Source: Halichoerus grypus (taxonomy: Eukaryota > Chordata > Mammalia > Carnivora > Phocidae). From it: a stretch of 64,000 bases of DNA. The notes under the pieces are model-generated. The model was not told the origin of the DNA. It saw nothing but the letters and a program-made list of their open reading frames with translations, and ran no database searches. The DNA is taken from assembly GCF_964656455.1 (NCBI RefSeq), contig NC_135717.1:143110308-143174307 (forward strand), written 5' to 3'. Position 1 is the stretch's first letter, and the number at the start of each line of letters is the position of its first letter. The translations under genes were made by a program, and so were the position numbers. Positions 23,181 through 36,034 of this stretch are shown in pieces.

Positions 23181-25104
23181 ATGCCCAAGAACACAGAATA
23201 CCCTGCCAGGCTCTGTAGTGTCTACTGCATTCCGTTTCAGTGTTGGGGAGCATGCAAATCTTAAGGGTACTCACAACCTTGCCATAAATGGACCTACATC
23301 TTGGCTCATGCTCAAGAGGTCTGTATCTAAGAAGGTTAGATCCCCCTTTCTTCAGTCACTGCCAAAGAATAAATACAAAGGAAACCAGATTTTCACAAAC
23401 CCCCTCTGCCTTCAGCTGACATTCTTTAACAGCATTACTCCAAAAGGACTTGTTAATAAATTTTTGGTTTGAGTTGTGGGTTTTTTGCAACCATTTCTCA
23501 CAACTGACTATGGCAGTGTCTTTTAATTGTAATGTAAAAGATTTATTGTGGAAGTAAATTTTAAGAATGTGAAAATATTCTGTATTTTATCTATGTATCT
23601 CTCAAAACTAACTTCTAAAAAAATATATATAGCAACTATAAACAACTCCTCAAAAGGCCTTTATAATACTTTTGGTGGACATTACACGCCATATGCTGTG
23701 CTTCTCCTGTTTATCTCTGATTATGGTATCTTTTCACCCAGGAGATCTTTTCATATTAATAAAGATAGCAAACCCCTGTCATTGAAATTTGCACAGAATT
23801 TATTAAGAAAGTCAAAATACAGTGAATCTATTGAGGCAAACAAGTCAGGTTCTTGGGCTGAAGTTCAAGTTGCCTTAACACACAACCTGTCATTTTTACA
23901 AATCCATGAAAAATGAGCGAGGAATTTGGCTCTTAAATAATTTGGTCATGTCATTTAAAGCTCTTGACTTTTTCTTTTTTTGTTAAAAAGAAGTGAAGAA
24001 AATATATTTAAATTACTCATATTCCCACTTTCAAGTAGTTATTCTCAGTTGGTCCAAATGCATATATTGTTTGTATTTGCCTTAACAGTCAACATACCCT
24101 TTGTATTTTGCCTCTTTTACCTAATATTATATAAGAAACATTTTCCCATGATTCTACACTGCCTTCATAATGATCATTTTTAATGACTTCATAAAAGTCC
24201 ATCCTAATGAGATATATTCTATTTGCCCATTATTTTATTGTTAGACCTTTAGGTTGTTTCTAGCCTCTTGAGTAGTCTCCAACCTAGATATTTGTACATA
24301 AAATACAAGGAAGCATAGGCAAGCAATCTATGAATGACTTGACAGAAATCAATTAAGATAAGTCTTCTACATAAATGTGCCAATAAACTTAATTCAAACA
24401 TACCCTCCAAAAATGCACACATGGCCCATCATGAAATAAAAAAATAAATACAAAGAACCTTCTTATGTGCTCCATATGATTATAAAAAATAATCTATAAT
24501 CTTTGTTGTAAACTTCTTCTCTGGACCGAAGAAACCACCTCCAATCTAGTAAATGCTAACAGCATATAGTTTAACTGAAAGTATGAACAGACACCGAAGG
24601 CCCATTTAAACAGATGTCATAATCAAAAAAATATTTACCCCACTTACATGTATTAGTTAATAGATGTCAAAATGGCCAGCTTGACAGGAAGAGAAGAATG
24701 GGGCCACTTCAGTTATAGATTTCATTGAATCTCCCCAGAAGTTCCATTTTTATTGGCCTCATATTCAGTCCAAAGGTGTTGCATAAGCCCCTTCCTGGCA
24801 AGCAGGAACACATCATCAATTTCCTTGACAGTTTTGAAAGTCTACTATTCAAATTGCTCTTTCACCATCCCAGTCTCCATGGAAGGTTCCAATATGTTAA
24901 CATAATTCTAGATTCACTATTCTCAAATGTGCTGGCATCTGAGCAGCTCTCTGAAGGAGTCTTCTTGAGTGGCCAGATATGTTTAAAAAATTTTAGAGGT
25001 GACTCCAACTTTATATTTCTCTTACACACATACATACCATTCATACAGTGTGTCCTTGGCAACTACTCAATTTTTAAAAGGTTTTTTAAACTCCAAATGA
25101 CATG
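23181..25104. other. Intergenic sequence; one old dispersed fragment near 24.2 kb
   Basis: The stretch at 23960-24320, with 'tcatccta' and 'agacctttaggttgtttc', looks like an old dispersed repeat of unresolved family, related to 13735-14050. The remaining open frames (for example 24725-25105) lack recognisable motifs. Confidence 0.35.
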
Positions 25105-25395
25105 ATGGGTTATAATAATAATGCCAAGTAAATTTTATTGAGTGCCTATGCCGTGCTAGGTGCTGTTCTAAGCACTTTATTAACTTACTCAATCCTCACA
25201 ATAATCCTAAGAGGAAGGGACTATATTATTTCTGCCGCTTACTACAGAGGAAATTCAGATACAGAGAGGTCAAGCAACTTGCTCCAAGTAGGAGGACGCA
25301 GGAAGAAAGCTATGGAACAGTAAAGTCACGATTCAAATCCAGGCGTTCTGGCTTGAGAGTCTAACCACCTAACCACTACAGTGACTGTCTTACCA
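25105..25395 (-). repeat. MIR SINE relic (minus), nearly complete
   Basis: Minus-strand MIR in full order: 'attttattgagtgcctatg', 'tgctaggtgctgttctaag', 'caatcctcacaataatcc', 'aaattcagatacagagagg', 'gattcaaatccaggcg', 'ctaaccactacagtgac'. Confidence 0.88.
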
Positions 25396-25399
25396 CTTG

Positions 25400-25957
25400 A
25401 TCATTTGAGGGTCTTCTGTGTTGGTCTTCTTCCATTTTTTCAGTTTCCTCTTGAGAAAAGCAAGATAATGGTGGGTGTATAACCCTGTAGACCTCAAGCA
25501 ATTGATGATTTCTTGGTTTTCCTGCCTCTAAATGGGTGGGTATCATAGTCTGCCAATCAGATGGAACTCTTTTTGCAAATGACTAGAATAATATTTGGGG
25601 GTTTTTCTTAGAAGCCTAAAAAATGTTTCAGTACTAAAGTGAAGGAAAATATGTGTGCAACTAAAACTATATGTAATTTTGAATTTTCAGTCTGAAATAA
25701 TAATGGATAATTCTTTTATTTTTTGTACTGCAAAATTAAAGCTGAGACTTCAAGTCATTTTTACCAAAAGTACCTAGCTAAAACTTGGAGATACTAAAAT
25801 ATAAAATAAATGACAATTATGGATAATATTCACTCAGTGGCATGCTTGGAACAAGAGACAAAGTCATTCTCAACATCCTCTCTTCTAACATGTAACTAAC
25901 TCCTACTTCTTTAGCAGTGATCACCCTCAGGCCACTTTAATGATCCTGCTTTTTTTA
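25400..25957. other. Intergenic sequence with no recognised element
   Basis: Nothing recognised. Confidence 0.35.
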
Positions 25958-25969
25958 AAAAAAAGCAAA

Positions 25970-26166
25970 GGGGCACCTGGGTGGTGCAGTCAGTTAAGCA
26001 TCCAACTCTTGATTTCAGCTCAGGTCATGATCTCAGGGTCCTGAGATCGAGCCCCTGGCAGGCTCTGCACTCAGCATGAAGTCTACTTGACATTCTCTCT
26101 CTCCCTCTCCCTCCACCCCTGCTCTTGCACATGCGCACACATGCTATCTCTCTCTCAAATAAATTT
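25970..26166 (+). mobile_element. Older-subfamily carnivore SINE (+)
   Basis: 'ggggcacctgggtggtgcag', 'actcttgatttcagctcagg', 'catgatctcagggtcctg', 'ctcaaataaatttaaaaaa'. The 'ctcttgatttcagctcagg' block and divergent 3' half mark an older subtype than the others. A-rich 'aaaaaaagcaaa' flanks both sides. Confidence 0.92.
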
Positions 26167-26439
26167 AAAAAAAAAAAGCAAAACCAGTCATTGAATTTCC
26201 CTAGCTTTTTGACAATCTCCAATTCAAAACTGGATCCCATGGTTTTAAATCCTCTCTATAACCATGCAATACAGGCCTAAATCCTAAAAGAAGCTCCTAA
26301 AACTCTACTTTATTGAGACAACCTACAGTTCCTCTGGAGTGCATTCTCTCAGCTGCAGTAAGTGAAATAAATCTAACTTGGACTACAGGGTTTTTTCCTA
26401 GTCCTCTTTGGTCGATGGGCTATAACAGTTGTCTAGATC

Positions 26440-27050
26440 ATTTGACTAGATGAAAGGTGGTGCTAAGGTACACTGAAGAACAATCTTTGGGAGAAAACTG
26501 ACAATTCCATTTTGAATATGTTGAGTATAGCATGCTTTTGAGAAATTCAAGCAATGTTAAAGAAGCACTGGTGTGTAAGGGTCAATATAGAATAAAGGGA
26601 AGCATGAATGCAAGTTTAGAAGTTATCAACATGTAGATGGAAATTGAAGCTAGGATATGGATGAGATACTCAGTGCAAAAAGCACAGGGAGAGAAGAATG
26701 GGGAAACTAGGACTGAATCTTTAATGACTCCAGTATGAAGATTCTGTAGAGGAGGATGAGCAATAAAGGAGGCTGAGAAAGCACATTCAGAGATAAACTA
26801 GAAAGACCAAGAATATATCATCATATGAACCACAGAAGAAGATATTTCAGGGCCTATGGAGTGACCAGTGGTTGAAAGCATTTGAGAGATCAAGTAAGAA
26901 GAGAATGGAAAATTTTCCTTTGGAGTTCACTGATATTTTTTGTGAGAGATTTTTCAGAATTTTGATGGAAGGAGAAGCTAGATTAAGTGGATGAAGAGTA
27001 AGTATGAGGTAATGAAAGTGAAAAAAGAAAGGTCTTCCAGAAGAAGAGAC
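26440..27050. repeat. Ancient dispersed mammalian repeat, family unresolved
   Basis: GA-rich text such as 'gagtgaccagtggttgaaag' and 'catttgagagatcaagtaag' is a mammal-wide pattern I recognise but cannot name. It continues after the MIR at 27300-27640 with 'gaatgccatgctaaagagg' and 'aatcactgtgcaataggc'. Confidence 0.45.
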
Positions 27051-27054
27051 AGTG

Positions 27055-27300
27055 TGGTAATGCTATATATAGTGGTTAAAGGAATGGATTCTAGAGAGAG
27101 ACTGATAAGAGTTCAAATTCTAGTTGTGTCCCTCACTAGCTGTGTGACCTTGGTTAGGTTACTTAACTGATTTGTGCCTCATTTTTTCTGTCAACTGGTG
27201 GGGGAAATGGTAACAGACCGCTTGGCGTTTTGAGAAGGAATAGATCAATTAACAGAGACCTTCATAAATAGTAACCTCTTAATAAGGATTAGCAACAATT
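27055..27300 (+). repeat. MIR SINE relic (+)
   Basis: 'atagtggttaaaggaatgg', 'agttcaaattctagttgtg', 'tagctgtgtgaccttgg', 'gttacttaactgatttg' in MIR order. It interrupts the GA-rich ancient repeat on both sides. Confidence 0.88.
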
Positions 27301-28380
27301 ATTTCAAAAACATGAGATGGCATGTCTCTATAGGGGCCTGAAAGTAGATTTGATGTGAACAATGAGTATGGAGATAAGACCACAAAGAGGTTTGACAGGA
27401 TCCTAGATCTAGAAGACCTTGAATGCCATGCTAAAGAGGTACATTTCCTCTCACAGCATAAGGATTCATTGAGGGAGTTTAAGAAGAGAGTGATATGATT
27501 ATATTTCTATTTTAGAAAAATCACTGTGCAATAGGCTAGAGGATGGATTGGAGGGAGGCCAGAAAAACAGGAGCCCATTTCAGAAACCTAAGTGAAAAGT
27601 GATAATGCCTGGATTAAGGCAGAGGAAGTAGAAATGGAAAAGAAAAAAAATAATAATCCAAGGAGTAAAATTATCACGACTTGGTTACTGATTGTGTATC
27701 ATAGGTGAGGGAGAGAATGAAGTCTAGGATACCCACCTTTCACCTCCCTCCAAGTTTCTAGTTTGGTTGGCTAGCTGAGTAGTATGGCCATTTACTGAGG
27801 AAGAAAGTCTAGGTTTGCTTGTGAATTAGGATTATTGTTCAATATTTTGGGTATGCTGTGTCTGTGCAACACCCAAATGATAAAGATATCCAATATGCAA
27901 CCTAGAGCCCATAGGAAAGTTAGAGCTCAAGATCCATAAATGGTTGTCTAAGTTATGAGTATTCAAGTGATTACTGAGGAAGAATATCTAGAGAGAGAAG
28001 AGTACTTGGAAAAAAATAAAAAACGTTATTCAGAGAATTTATGTAGGAAAATAGCATCAATTGACAATAAACAAATGTTAAGCTTCAGGGAAAGTGGTAT
28101 ATGGTGAAAAAGATGAAGGTCTCAGTGGAAAAGGACAGCAGCAGTGGGAGAATGAGAGAGAAGAAGGAAGAACTCAGCAGTATAGACATAAGAATATGAT
28201 GGGGCTAGCTGATGGGAAGTGCATGTGTTTTGTTCAGGTGACAAGGCGAAGGCATGTAGTTCCAAGTTTTTGGTGATTCAGAGGCCATAAAGGCCTCTGA
28301 TGGTTGCTTTCTGTGTATAATTATTATTCCAGGCCTCTGATGGTCACATTCTGTGTATGATGTTGTACACTTAGCCTGAG
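27301..28380. other. Rest of the ancient repeat, then unique DNA with a 40-bp duplication
   Basis: 27300-27640 is the second half of the unresolved repeat. At 28291-28330 and 28331-28369 'aggcctctgatgg' is tandemly duplicated with period 40. No gene recognised. Confidence 0.45.
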
Positions 28381-28384
28381 TCAA

Positions 28385-28570
28385 ACCCCTTTTTCCTTAC
28401 CGTCTAGCCTGGTGAGCTCTATGAGCTCTACTCATATTTCATGACCCACCTCAAAAGCCAGTTTCTCTGGAACTCTTTCCCAAGTGACATTAGCAGGCTT
28501 AATTTTTCCTTCTTCTAAGTTTCCACAGTATATTGATATACCTGTGTCATTGTAAGTAAAACATTCCCAC
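28385..28570 (+). mobile_element. L2 LINE 3' fragment (+)
   Basis: 'catgacccacctcaaaagcc', 'ggaactctttcccaagtg' and 'ctaagtttccacagtat' follow the 3' end of mammalian L2. Confidence 0.5.
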
Positions 28571-29990
28571 TCTACAGTGGAATTCAAAGACATGTACATA
28601 ATTTTCCCAAGGTGACCCAGGTTTTCTGGCTCCCAAGATCAGTATTATTTCATTATATCACTGCTCCCCTTCTTCTCCAGGAACATGGAAGAACCTCATG
28701 ACTACAAACTTTTAGCCACTACCGGAGTTTGTTTGTTCATTTGGCTAAGAAAGTATATAAAGGCCTGTGTTAGATAAGGTTGAAGTGAAGAGAGAGAGAC
28801 TTTGCAGAGTAGACTTAGGTGCCCTTTGCCAACCTCTTACCTTTCCTATAGATCACCCACATCATTTCTCCTGCCCTCCTTCCCACAGTCTCATTTGAAG
28901 AGATACTTTCTTTTTCTAAGGGTAATTCTGTTATCTGTGCTCATAAGTCCTGACCTACAGTTATACTCCAGAACAAGGGCAAATACCTAAAAAATAAAAT
29001 AGATGTTTGAGAAGGAAAAAAAAGGACGACTACCGCTAGACTCTGTGTTCTGTATCAATATCACCCCCCTTCCTTGCCTTTTTATTATAAAGTTTGAGGT
29101 TAAGATCATGGTTGAGGGGAAGCCACAACTCTATGTCTCCACTTCCTGCCTTTATTCATTGCCAATTCAGAGCAACCAGATGCCTCTCTGCCATTCCAGC
29201 AAGTGGCCAGTGCCCTTGCTGGCATCCATATCATTAGACCCAAAGGACTCTTTCTTGACCATGCTATGGTATCTGCCATTGTTGAGGATTCACATCTTTA
29301 AACTTTCTTAAACTATAGCTGTCATTCAACTTGACCACATTCTTTTCTTCTTTCACCAAAGGGTGAACCTGGGCAGCCATATTTTATACTAAGACCACAG
29401 GTGATAGGAGTGAGAGTAGACACCTGGTCAAGGTAGTCTAGATCCCTGATTGTGACCTGGCTCAAAAAGAGTCAGACCTATCAGATTCTCTCTTTCTTAG
29501 GAATTGAAATAGAAAACACTTTGGCATGGGAGCTAAAAGGTCACGCTGTATAAAGAGATTCTGGAGGCAACATTTGACCATGTGAAGCCAAAATTATGAG
29601 GGTCAGAAACTACAAATGAGCAGAAGAAGACATCCTGAGAGAGAAGAGATAAAGCCAATACAGAGAAACAGAGAGAAGAAGAAGACATCCTGAGAGAGAA
29701 GAGATAAAGCCAATACAGAGAAACAGAGAAACAATACAGAGAAACAGGCCATAAGATTTAGGGAGGTGGAGGGAACATCTGACCCCCAAGAACTTGCTTC
29801 CCAGAAGCCAAAAGAGCCACTTTACTTTAGAGTTTTCTCCTTCCACTCTGTTCACTCCCAGCCTTCTTTGCAGACTATTCTGTTTGTCATTCAAATATTA
29901 GTTTTTTCCTTTGAGGGCTGTTCTTGTGCCTTTTTCAATCTATATGCTTTCCAAGAAACATGGTCATGGCTTCCAAAACTGCCTGTATCT
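28571..29990. other. Intergenic sequence with a 55-bp tandem duplication
   Basis: No gene recognised; open frames at 29003-29311 and 29610-29894 carry no motif. The 29610-29894 frame is largely the translated duplication. Confidence 0.4.
29622..29747 (+). repeat. 55-bp tandem duplication plus partial third copy
   Basis: 29622-29676 and 29677-29731 share 'gaagaagacatcctgagaga' and 'gataaagccaatacagagaa'. 'caatacagagaaacag' follows at 29732-29747. Confidence 0.9.
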
Positions 29991-30870
29991 GATGATGCTC
30001 ACTCAGATTTAATTTCTAGGCTAGCTCTCCCTCCTGAATCTCTCTCCTGAGCTTTTGGGCATGTTTACCCAACTGCCTGAAGGACATTGCCATTTCCCAT
30101 GGGTATTCCCCTAGCACCTCAAAATCAACATGTCTAAAATTAAACTTTCCTGTCAAAAGCACTTCTCTTCTGATACTCCTTTTCAGTGAAGGAAACTTGC
30201 CACTGAAAGCCAAAATCACACTAGACTCCTCTCTCCTTCCAAACCGTTTAAACATTAAGTCATTGTCATTCAATCTCTTACGTTTCTCTTCACTGCCTCC
30301 CCTCTCCAGTGCCACCCCTACTCTCTAAGTTCAGAGCCTCATAAGAACCTCCTGGTTTCCTTGGCATCAATCTCCTACCCCCGCCGATAACTCTTCTATG
30401 GCCTTCCCATTTTCTTACAGGAAAATCCAAACTCTTTAGCATGGCATCCAAATCTTCCATGATGCTTTTCCTGGTTACTTCATCAACATAATCTTTTGCT
30501 GCACTCCATCTAACCATAGTTCCAAAGTATCCAGACTTTCTGTGACTCCCACAGTATCTCAAGTGTTGCCTCCATCTGGACTTTGCCCTCACTGATCCCT
30601 CCCAGGAAGGCTAACATCCCTTTCTCTTCTAGTCAACACATTCCTACATTGTCCTTTAATATTTACAATGTTTTCTCCACATATAAGTCACTGTCTTTTT
30701 TATGATGTCCTAACTTTGTACAGATGAATATGACTTCATTGCACTTACTTTTAAAATGTTTGTATTCCTCCGTCCATCCTGGAGGGGCAGAAAACATATC
30801 ATTTTTACTGTTTGTCCTATGCCTAGCAGTGAACACGTTCAGAACATGCTGTGGAGAAAAGGGAGGAAAT
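29990..30870 (+). mobile_element. L2 LINE 3' region (+)
   Basis: 'ctagactcctctctccttcc', 'aatccaaactctttagcatgg', 'tcttccatgatgcttttcc', 'tccatctggactttgccctc' and 'tatgcctagcagtgaac' track the ORF2 C-terminus and 3' end of L2. The long minus-strand open frames here (30016-30592) are shadows. Confidence 0.8.
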
Positions 30871-31079
30871 GAATACACTGATCCTCCATGGGAAAAAACT
30901 AGCCCTTCCTCTGAGAGAAAAGAATAATGCCAGGTAAGTGAAGTCACGAAATTTTATGGTCGTAATTAAAAATGCCTAACAAAAACGAAAAAAAAAAATC
31001 CTCTCCTACACAAGAGCAAGAAAGGGCACCATCCTCTTCCTCAGAAAGTGTAATGTTGCCTCAGTAATTGTAAGCAGAA

Positions 31080-31490
31080 ACCTCTAAAAGGTAGACCGTC
31101 TATTTCCCATAAGGATCACTGAGCAAGATGAAACAATTTCCCGGACTAAACAGAAACCCTCAAAAATATAAAGATTTTACATCTACACTCCTATCTTCAT
31201 GAGATCTCAGGGATATGAGGCTGGAATTTGCTCCATTTAGATCCTGATAAACAAAGTGAAAATGGAGCCCATCACAGAGAATGGTCCCAGTACCCTGGCA
31301 GACACAGGCAGGAAAGACTCTGTCACAGCTGATAACATTGCTAAAGAGTCAATTAGTCCCTAATTAGCTGAGCAGCCCCTGCTGCTGCCCGGCTTGAGGA
31401 CAGTTTAAATAGGAATGTTTCTTAGTAACAATCTCTGTTTAGGATGCAATAAATGACTCATTCAATCCAGGATGGGAGAGGATCTTGCTG
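31080..31490. promoter_or_regulatory. Candidate conserved non-coding element (unproven)
   Basis: Unique, repeat-free, balanced-composition stretch between L2 and a SINE. It contains paired homeodomain-type TAATTAG/CAATTAG sites ('tcaattagtccctaattag', about 31350-31368). No open frame explains it. Conservation cannot be seen from one sequence. Confidence 0.3.
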
Positions 31491-31828
31491 CTGTAGCCTG
31501 GGTCCTCCGGGACTGAAGTGCTAAAGGAGAGATCAGGGCTATGAGTCCGTATTCAGGTGTCTTTGCCCTTTGCCCACGCTAAGTGCATGATCATATGCCA
31601 CCCACCAGTCTAGGAGTGAAGGAAACTGGCTACAGCCTAGGAGACACACTAAGAGAGCCTGGGGAGGGCACCCTGAAGAAGGCACAGGAAATAGGGAGGG
31701 GCCCTTGCAAGAAGGGCTCCATTGGCCAAGGGCCCAGCACTTTAACAGCTTCTGGGGAAAGGACCTGGGAAAAAGAACTTTTGCCTGGTAAATGCAAGCT
31801 GAATATTCTAATCAAGAGTGGGAAGCTG

Positions 31829-32024
31829 GGGGTGCCTGGGTGACTCAGTCGTTAAACGTCTGCCTTCCGCTCAGGTCATGATCCCAGGGTGCTGGGATCG
31901 AGCCCCGCATCAGGCTCCCTGCTCGGCGGGAGGCCTGCTTCTCCCTCTCCCACTCCCTCTGCTTGTGTTCCCTCTCTTGCTGTGTCTCTCTCTGTCAAAT
32001 AAATAAAATCTTAAGAAAGAAAAA
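31829..32024 (+). mobile_element. Carnivore SINE (+)
   Basis: 'ggggtgcctgggtgactcag', 'ggtcatgatcccagggtgc', CT-rich, 'caaataaataaaatcttaag'. Duplication 'aagagtgggaagctg' near 31814-31828 and 'aagagtgggggaagctg' at about 32025-32041 (2-nt G expansion). Confidence 0.95.
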
Positions 32025-32199
32025 AAGAGTGGGGGAAGCTGTTTCAGCTTCTACATTGTGAGAATGATTGTCTTCCTTGACATTTCCTAGGGGAGTTGGG
32101 GATAAGCAATGCATAATTCCTCCCTTGGCCATTCTTCTGCCCCAGGGCTCCAGGCAGAGTTGAGTTGGATGCTTGCTCATGTTTCCTCTGTCTGACATA

Positions 32200-32515
32200 G
32201 TCTCTTCCCATCCTAGTTACTGCTTTCTTATTCTCCAGGTGTCCTCATATATGTCAATTCCTGTGGGAAGCATTTGCTGATATTCTGCCCATACCTCCAC
32301 CACCACCCAAGTGAAGGGTAAGAACATCATCTTGGTCACTCCCATGTATGCTTATTAGGGCACATAGAATGTAAATTGCATGCTTACTTCCTTATCTGCC
32401 TAGTGGAACCTAATTTCCTCAAAGGCAAGAACCATGTGATACACCTCTGAATCTCCAGATTCTGACCTGCAGCATTGTCTAATCTCACATGTTTAATGAA
32501 GGTTTATTGAAACTT
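32200..32515 (+). mobile_element. L2 LINE 3' end (+)
   Basis: 'catagaatgtaaattgcatg', 'aaaggcaagaaccatgtg' and 'ttaatgaaggtttattgaa' match the L2 3' terminal pattern. Confidence 0.65.
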
Positions 32516-33330
32516 TCTTAATAAGATGAAATAATATACAATATATTATGATTATATATAGTATAAGATGAAATAATGCAGAGCTGGTAATAGTGCAATA
32601 TTCTAAACTGAAGTAGTAAAGACACTTTTATTGCAAGACAGCCTAAGTAGTAGGTCTGTGAAATGGGAATACAGAGGGCAAATCTAAACCATTTCTGTGC
32701 CACGGACCCCTTTGGCCATCTGGAAATGTCTTTGGGCCTCTTCTCAAACATTTTCTTTTAAATACAAAGTGAAATACATAATATGACAAAGGAAACCAAT
32801 CATATTGAGATCGTTACTAAAAAATTTTTTTTAAAGTTATAATTTAGTAGTATGTGTGTGTTTATTAACTCATTGAATAAAAAGATCACGTAGCAGTTCT
32901 AAAACTCTAATTTTTAAGTAACAGTAAATGTCAACAATATTTGAAGATCCCGGCCATAACTGTAATGTGACACAGAAATATCTGTACTTTCTATTGGCAA
33001 GAGTTGCAAGTACTGCCAGTACTGCTGAGGTTTGTTGTCCACCTTAGAACTGAAGGAAACCCTAAATTACGATTAGCAATTAGAATAAAGAAGAACATTT
33101 TCTCCAAGCTCCCAAGATCACGGATGCCCTGAATTCTATCTGTGGATCCCCTGGGCTCAGTCAGCCCCCTGTCTGTGGAACACAGGGAAACAGAACACCT
33201 AAAGTAACTACCAAGAATAGCAATTCTTTCATCTTTGGAGGAATGGTATCTTCTCAAATCAGTGAGGTCTCCACTTACACTCTATAGTGAACAACTGTTT
33301 CAGAGGTACTCAGGTTTCTGAAGGATATCA
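32516..33330. other. Intergenic sequence with no recognised element
   Basis: AT-rich; the 'ataatatacaatatatta' stretch near 32527 is simple sequence. No gene recognised. Confidence 0.4.
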
Positions 33331-33334
33331 ATAT

Positions 33335-34760
33335 CCACTTTATTTATATAAAATACAACAGTCTACAAGACTTACTAGAAAACTTCAGTAATAACAGCGG
33401 GGTGGTATTTGTTTACAGATAATTATGTAGATGAATGGCACAGACTCGTGAGCTCAGAAACCAGCCCACACCTGGTCAGTCCGTTGACTTTTGACAAAGC
33501 TGCCAAAGCAATTCAGTGGGTTTAAGTACTTTTTTCAACAAGTGTTGCAAACAACTGCATATCAAAATGAAAAACCAAAAAAGCTTAACCTTTACCACAT
33601 ATCGCATACAGGTTACTTGAAATGGATCTTTGACGTGAATGTAAAAAACTGCTAGAAGACAACATAGGAAAAAATATTTGTGACCTTTGGTTAAGGAAAG
33701 ATTTCTTGGCACCAAAAACATGAACCATAAGTGAAGATTTCACAGATTGGACTTCATCAAATTTAAAATGTCTGCCCTTCAAAAGACACGTTAAGAAAAT
33801 GAAAAGACAGTCCACAGATTGGTAAAAGAAAAGAAAAATTAGCAAAGCTCCTACCTGATAAAGAGCTTGTATGCAGAATACAAAAATAGACACACACACA
33901 CGCACACACACAAAACCTCAGTAAAAAGAAAGGCAAAAGATTTGAACAAATATTTCACCAAGAAATATATACAAATGGCAATGAACATGTGTAAAAATAA
34001 TTCATCATTAATCATCAAGAAAATATGAAATAAAAGCACAAGGAGGCAGAGAGATACCACTACACAACCTTTCAAATGACTAAAATTAGAAGGATTGATA
34101 ATATTGTTAGAGCCCACATAAAACAAAGAGAGCTCTGAAGATTGCTCAGGCAAATGCAAATGCTACAGTTATTTTGGAGAACAGTTTGGCAGATTTTTTA
34201 TAAAGTTAAACATATACTTACCATATGACCCAACAATTCCACTCACAGATATTTACCCAAGAGAAACGAAAACATATGTCCACACAGCAAATGTTAATAG
34301 TTGCTTAGCTGAAAGTCTATCACCAGCAGAATGGATAAAATTATTATGATATATTCATACGATGGAATACTTCTCAACAACAAGCAATGGACTACATGTA
34401 TATGCAACAACATGGATGAATTTCAAAAGCATTACGCTAAGTGGCTAAGTGAAATAAGACAGGCACAACAGATTACATTCTGTATGATTCCATTTGTATG
34501 ACATTCTAGAAAAGTTGAAACCGTAGAAACAGAAAACAGATCGGTCACTGGTTGCCAGTGGGCTATGTGTAAAGAAAGGGATCGTCTACAAAGGGGCATA
34601 AGGGAACTTTCTGGGGTGATGAAAATGTCGCATATGTTAATTTGGGTGGTGAATGTGTGATTTGTATGTTTGTCAAATACATTAAACAGTACACTTAAAA
34701 AGGGTGAATATTGCTGCATATAAATAATTGCATCTAAATAAAACCTGACTTTTTAAAAAA
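33335..34760 (+). mobile_element. Old L1 ORF2 C-terminus and 3' UTR (+)
   Basis: 'acaacagtctacaagactta', 'ggaaagatttcttggcacc', 'accatatgacccaacaattc', 'gatggaatacttctcaac', 'ttggttgccagtggg'-type text, and a 3' end 'tctaaataaaacctgac' give a 5'-truncated old L1. A (CA)n run lies at about 33890-33912. No intact frame. Confidence 0.85.
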
Positions 34761-34764
34761 TTCT

Positions 34765-36030
34765 AAAGTTTTATCAGAGAGACATTATAAATGGTATTTT
34801 GTTACTAGAGCTAAATTGTCCTTTCAAAGAATTCAGTCTTAGGATTTTCCCCCAAAATGAAAGGCATTTGTGCATACTCTACAGAGAGGAACAGATGCAT
34901 TGGCTCAGTATCTTATTGAGTTTGTACGCTATTTGGAAATTGGATTGCTTTGACAAATTACTTGCTAGCCAGGAAAAGCATTAAGGGATTATTTGTCCAC
35001 CATGATTTCAAATTTTTCCCTAATGATAAAATCATTTGAAATAAAAGGCGGCAGCCAAAGTAGTTTTACTCAGGGAGATATTATTTCATACATAGACATG
35101 TAAGAAACAGTATAAGCAAGAAAAGGAAATATACTCTAATTTTTTAATTTTTAAACTTACTTTAAGTGTTATAAATAACAGCAGCAAACAATTTCAATCC
35201 TAAATAGCATATATTTCAGATTTCCTTATAATCGCTTCTCAACTTAAAGACTTGAAATCACATGTGAATGTGGGTGTTTAAACTTCACTTTGCAATTTGA
35301 ATCTTTACTTCTCAGGCCACTTTAATACCTGTTTTAATGCTGTTTGAGGATACTGTTGGATTATATTGCTGTTTTTACTTGTTTATGTGCTCTAATGTTT
35401 TCCTACTGTGCTAGAGAACATTTTGCTTTAACAGCATTCTATGTATTTCAAGAATTTCTTTGTGAGTGATGTGTCTTTCAATAAAGCAAAGAGAAACTTC
35501 AAAATCTTCATAAAAGCAGTGTCCTTCATTTACTTGTTTATAGAATAGTAACATTATCTGCCTTATCCAAAATAATTTTTTTTCATTCATAGTAAATGAA
35601 GAACCAACCACCACTTATTTTAAATGAGTTTCTGTGTAACTGCCAAATTAAATGAATTAATCTTTACATTTGGGTCTTGTACTGTCATAATGTTAGTTGT
35701 TTTAATGAACTGATGATAATTTATTTTATTTTTTTATTCAATTTTTTGCCAGAAAGGCCAAACTAACTTCAAATATTTTTCATTTTTTCCAAAGATATGT
35801 TTGATCTCCCAGTAAGTGTTTACTGTGTTTACATGATATCTCTTCTTTTGTATATCTAGATCTGCTGCTAATACACTAGCTGCTAGCCACATGGGCTTAT
35901 TTAAATGATTTAAAATGAAAAGTTGCGTTTCTCGGTCACGCTGGACAAATTTCATGTGGTCAATAGCCATATGTGGTTTGTGGCTATCCTGTTGGAGGGC
36001 ACAGATATGTAATATTTCCATCATTGTCAT
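34765..36030. other. Intergenic sequence with no recognised element
   Basis: AT-rich non-coding DNA. Open frames at 34799-34984, 35411-35614 and 35734-36030 are short and motif-free. Confidence 0.4.
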
Positions 36031-36034
36031 AGTT

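Noticed and set aside
30016..30592. Two consecutive ~100-codon minus-strand frames
   Set aside because: The plus strand follows the L2 LINE 3' region, so these are antisense by-products.
33885..33915. CRISPR-like or other array at the CA-rich run
   Set aside because: It is a simple (CA)n microsatellite within an old L1.
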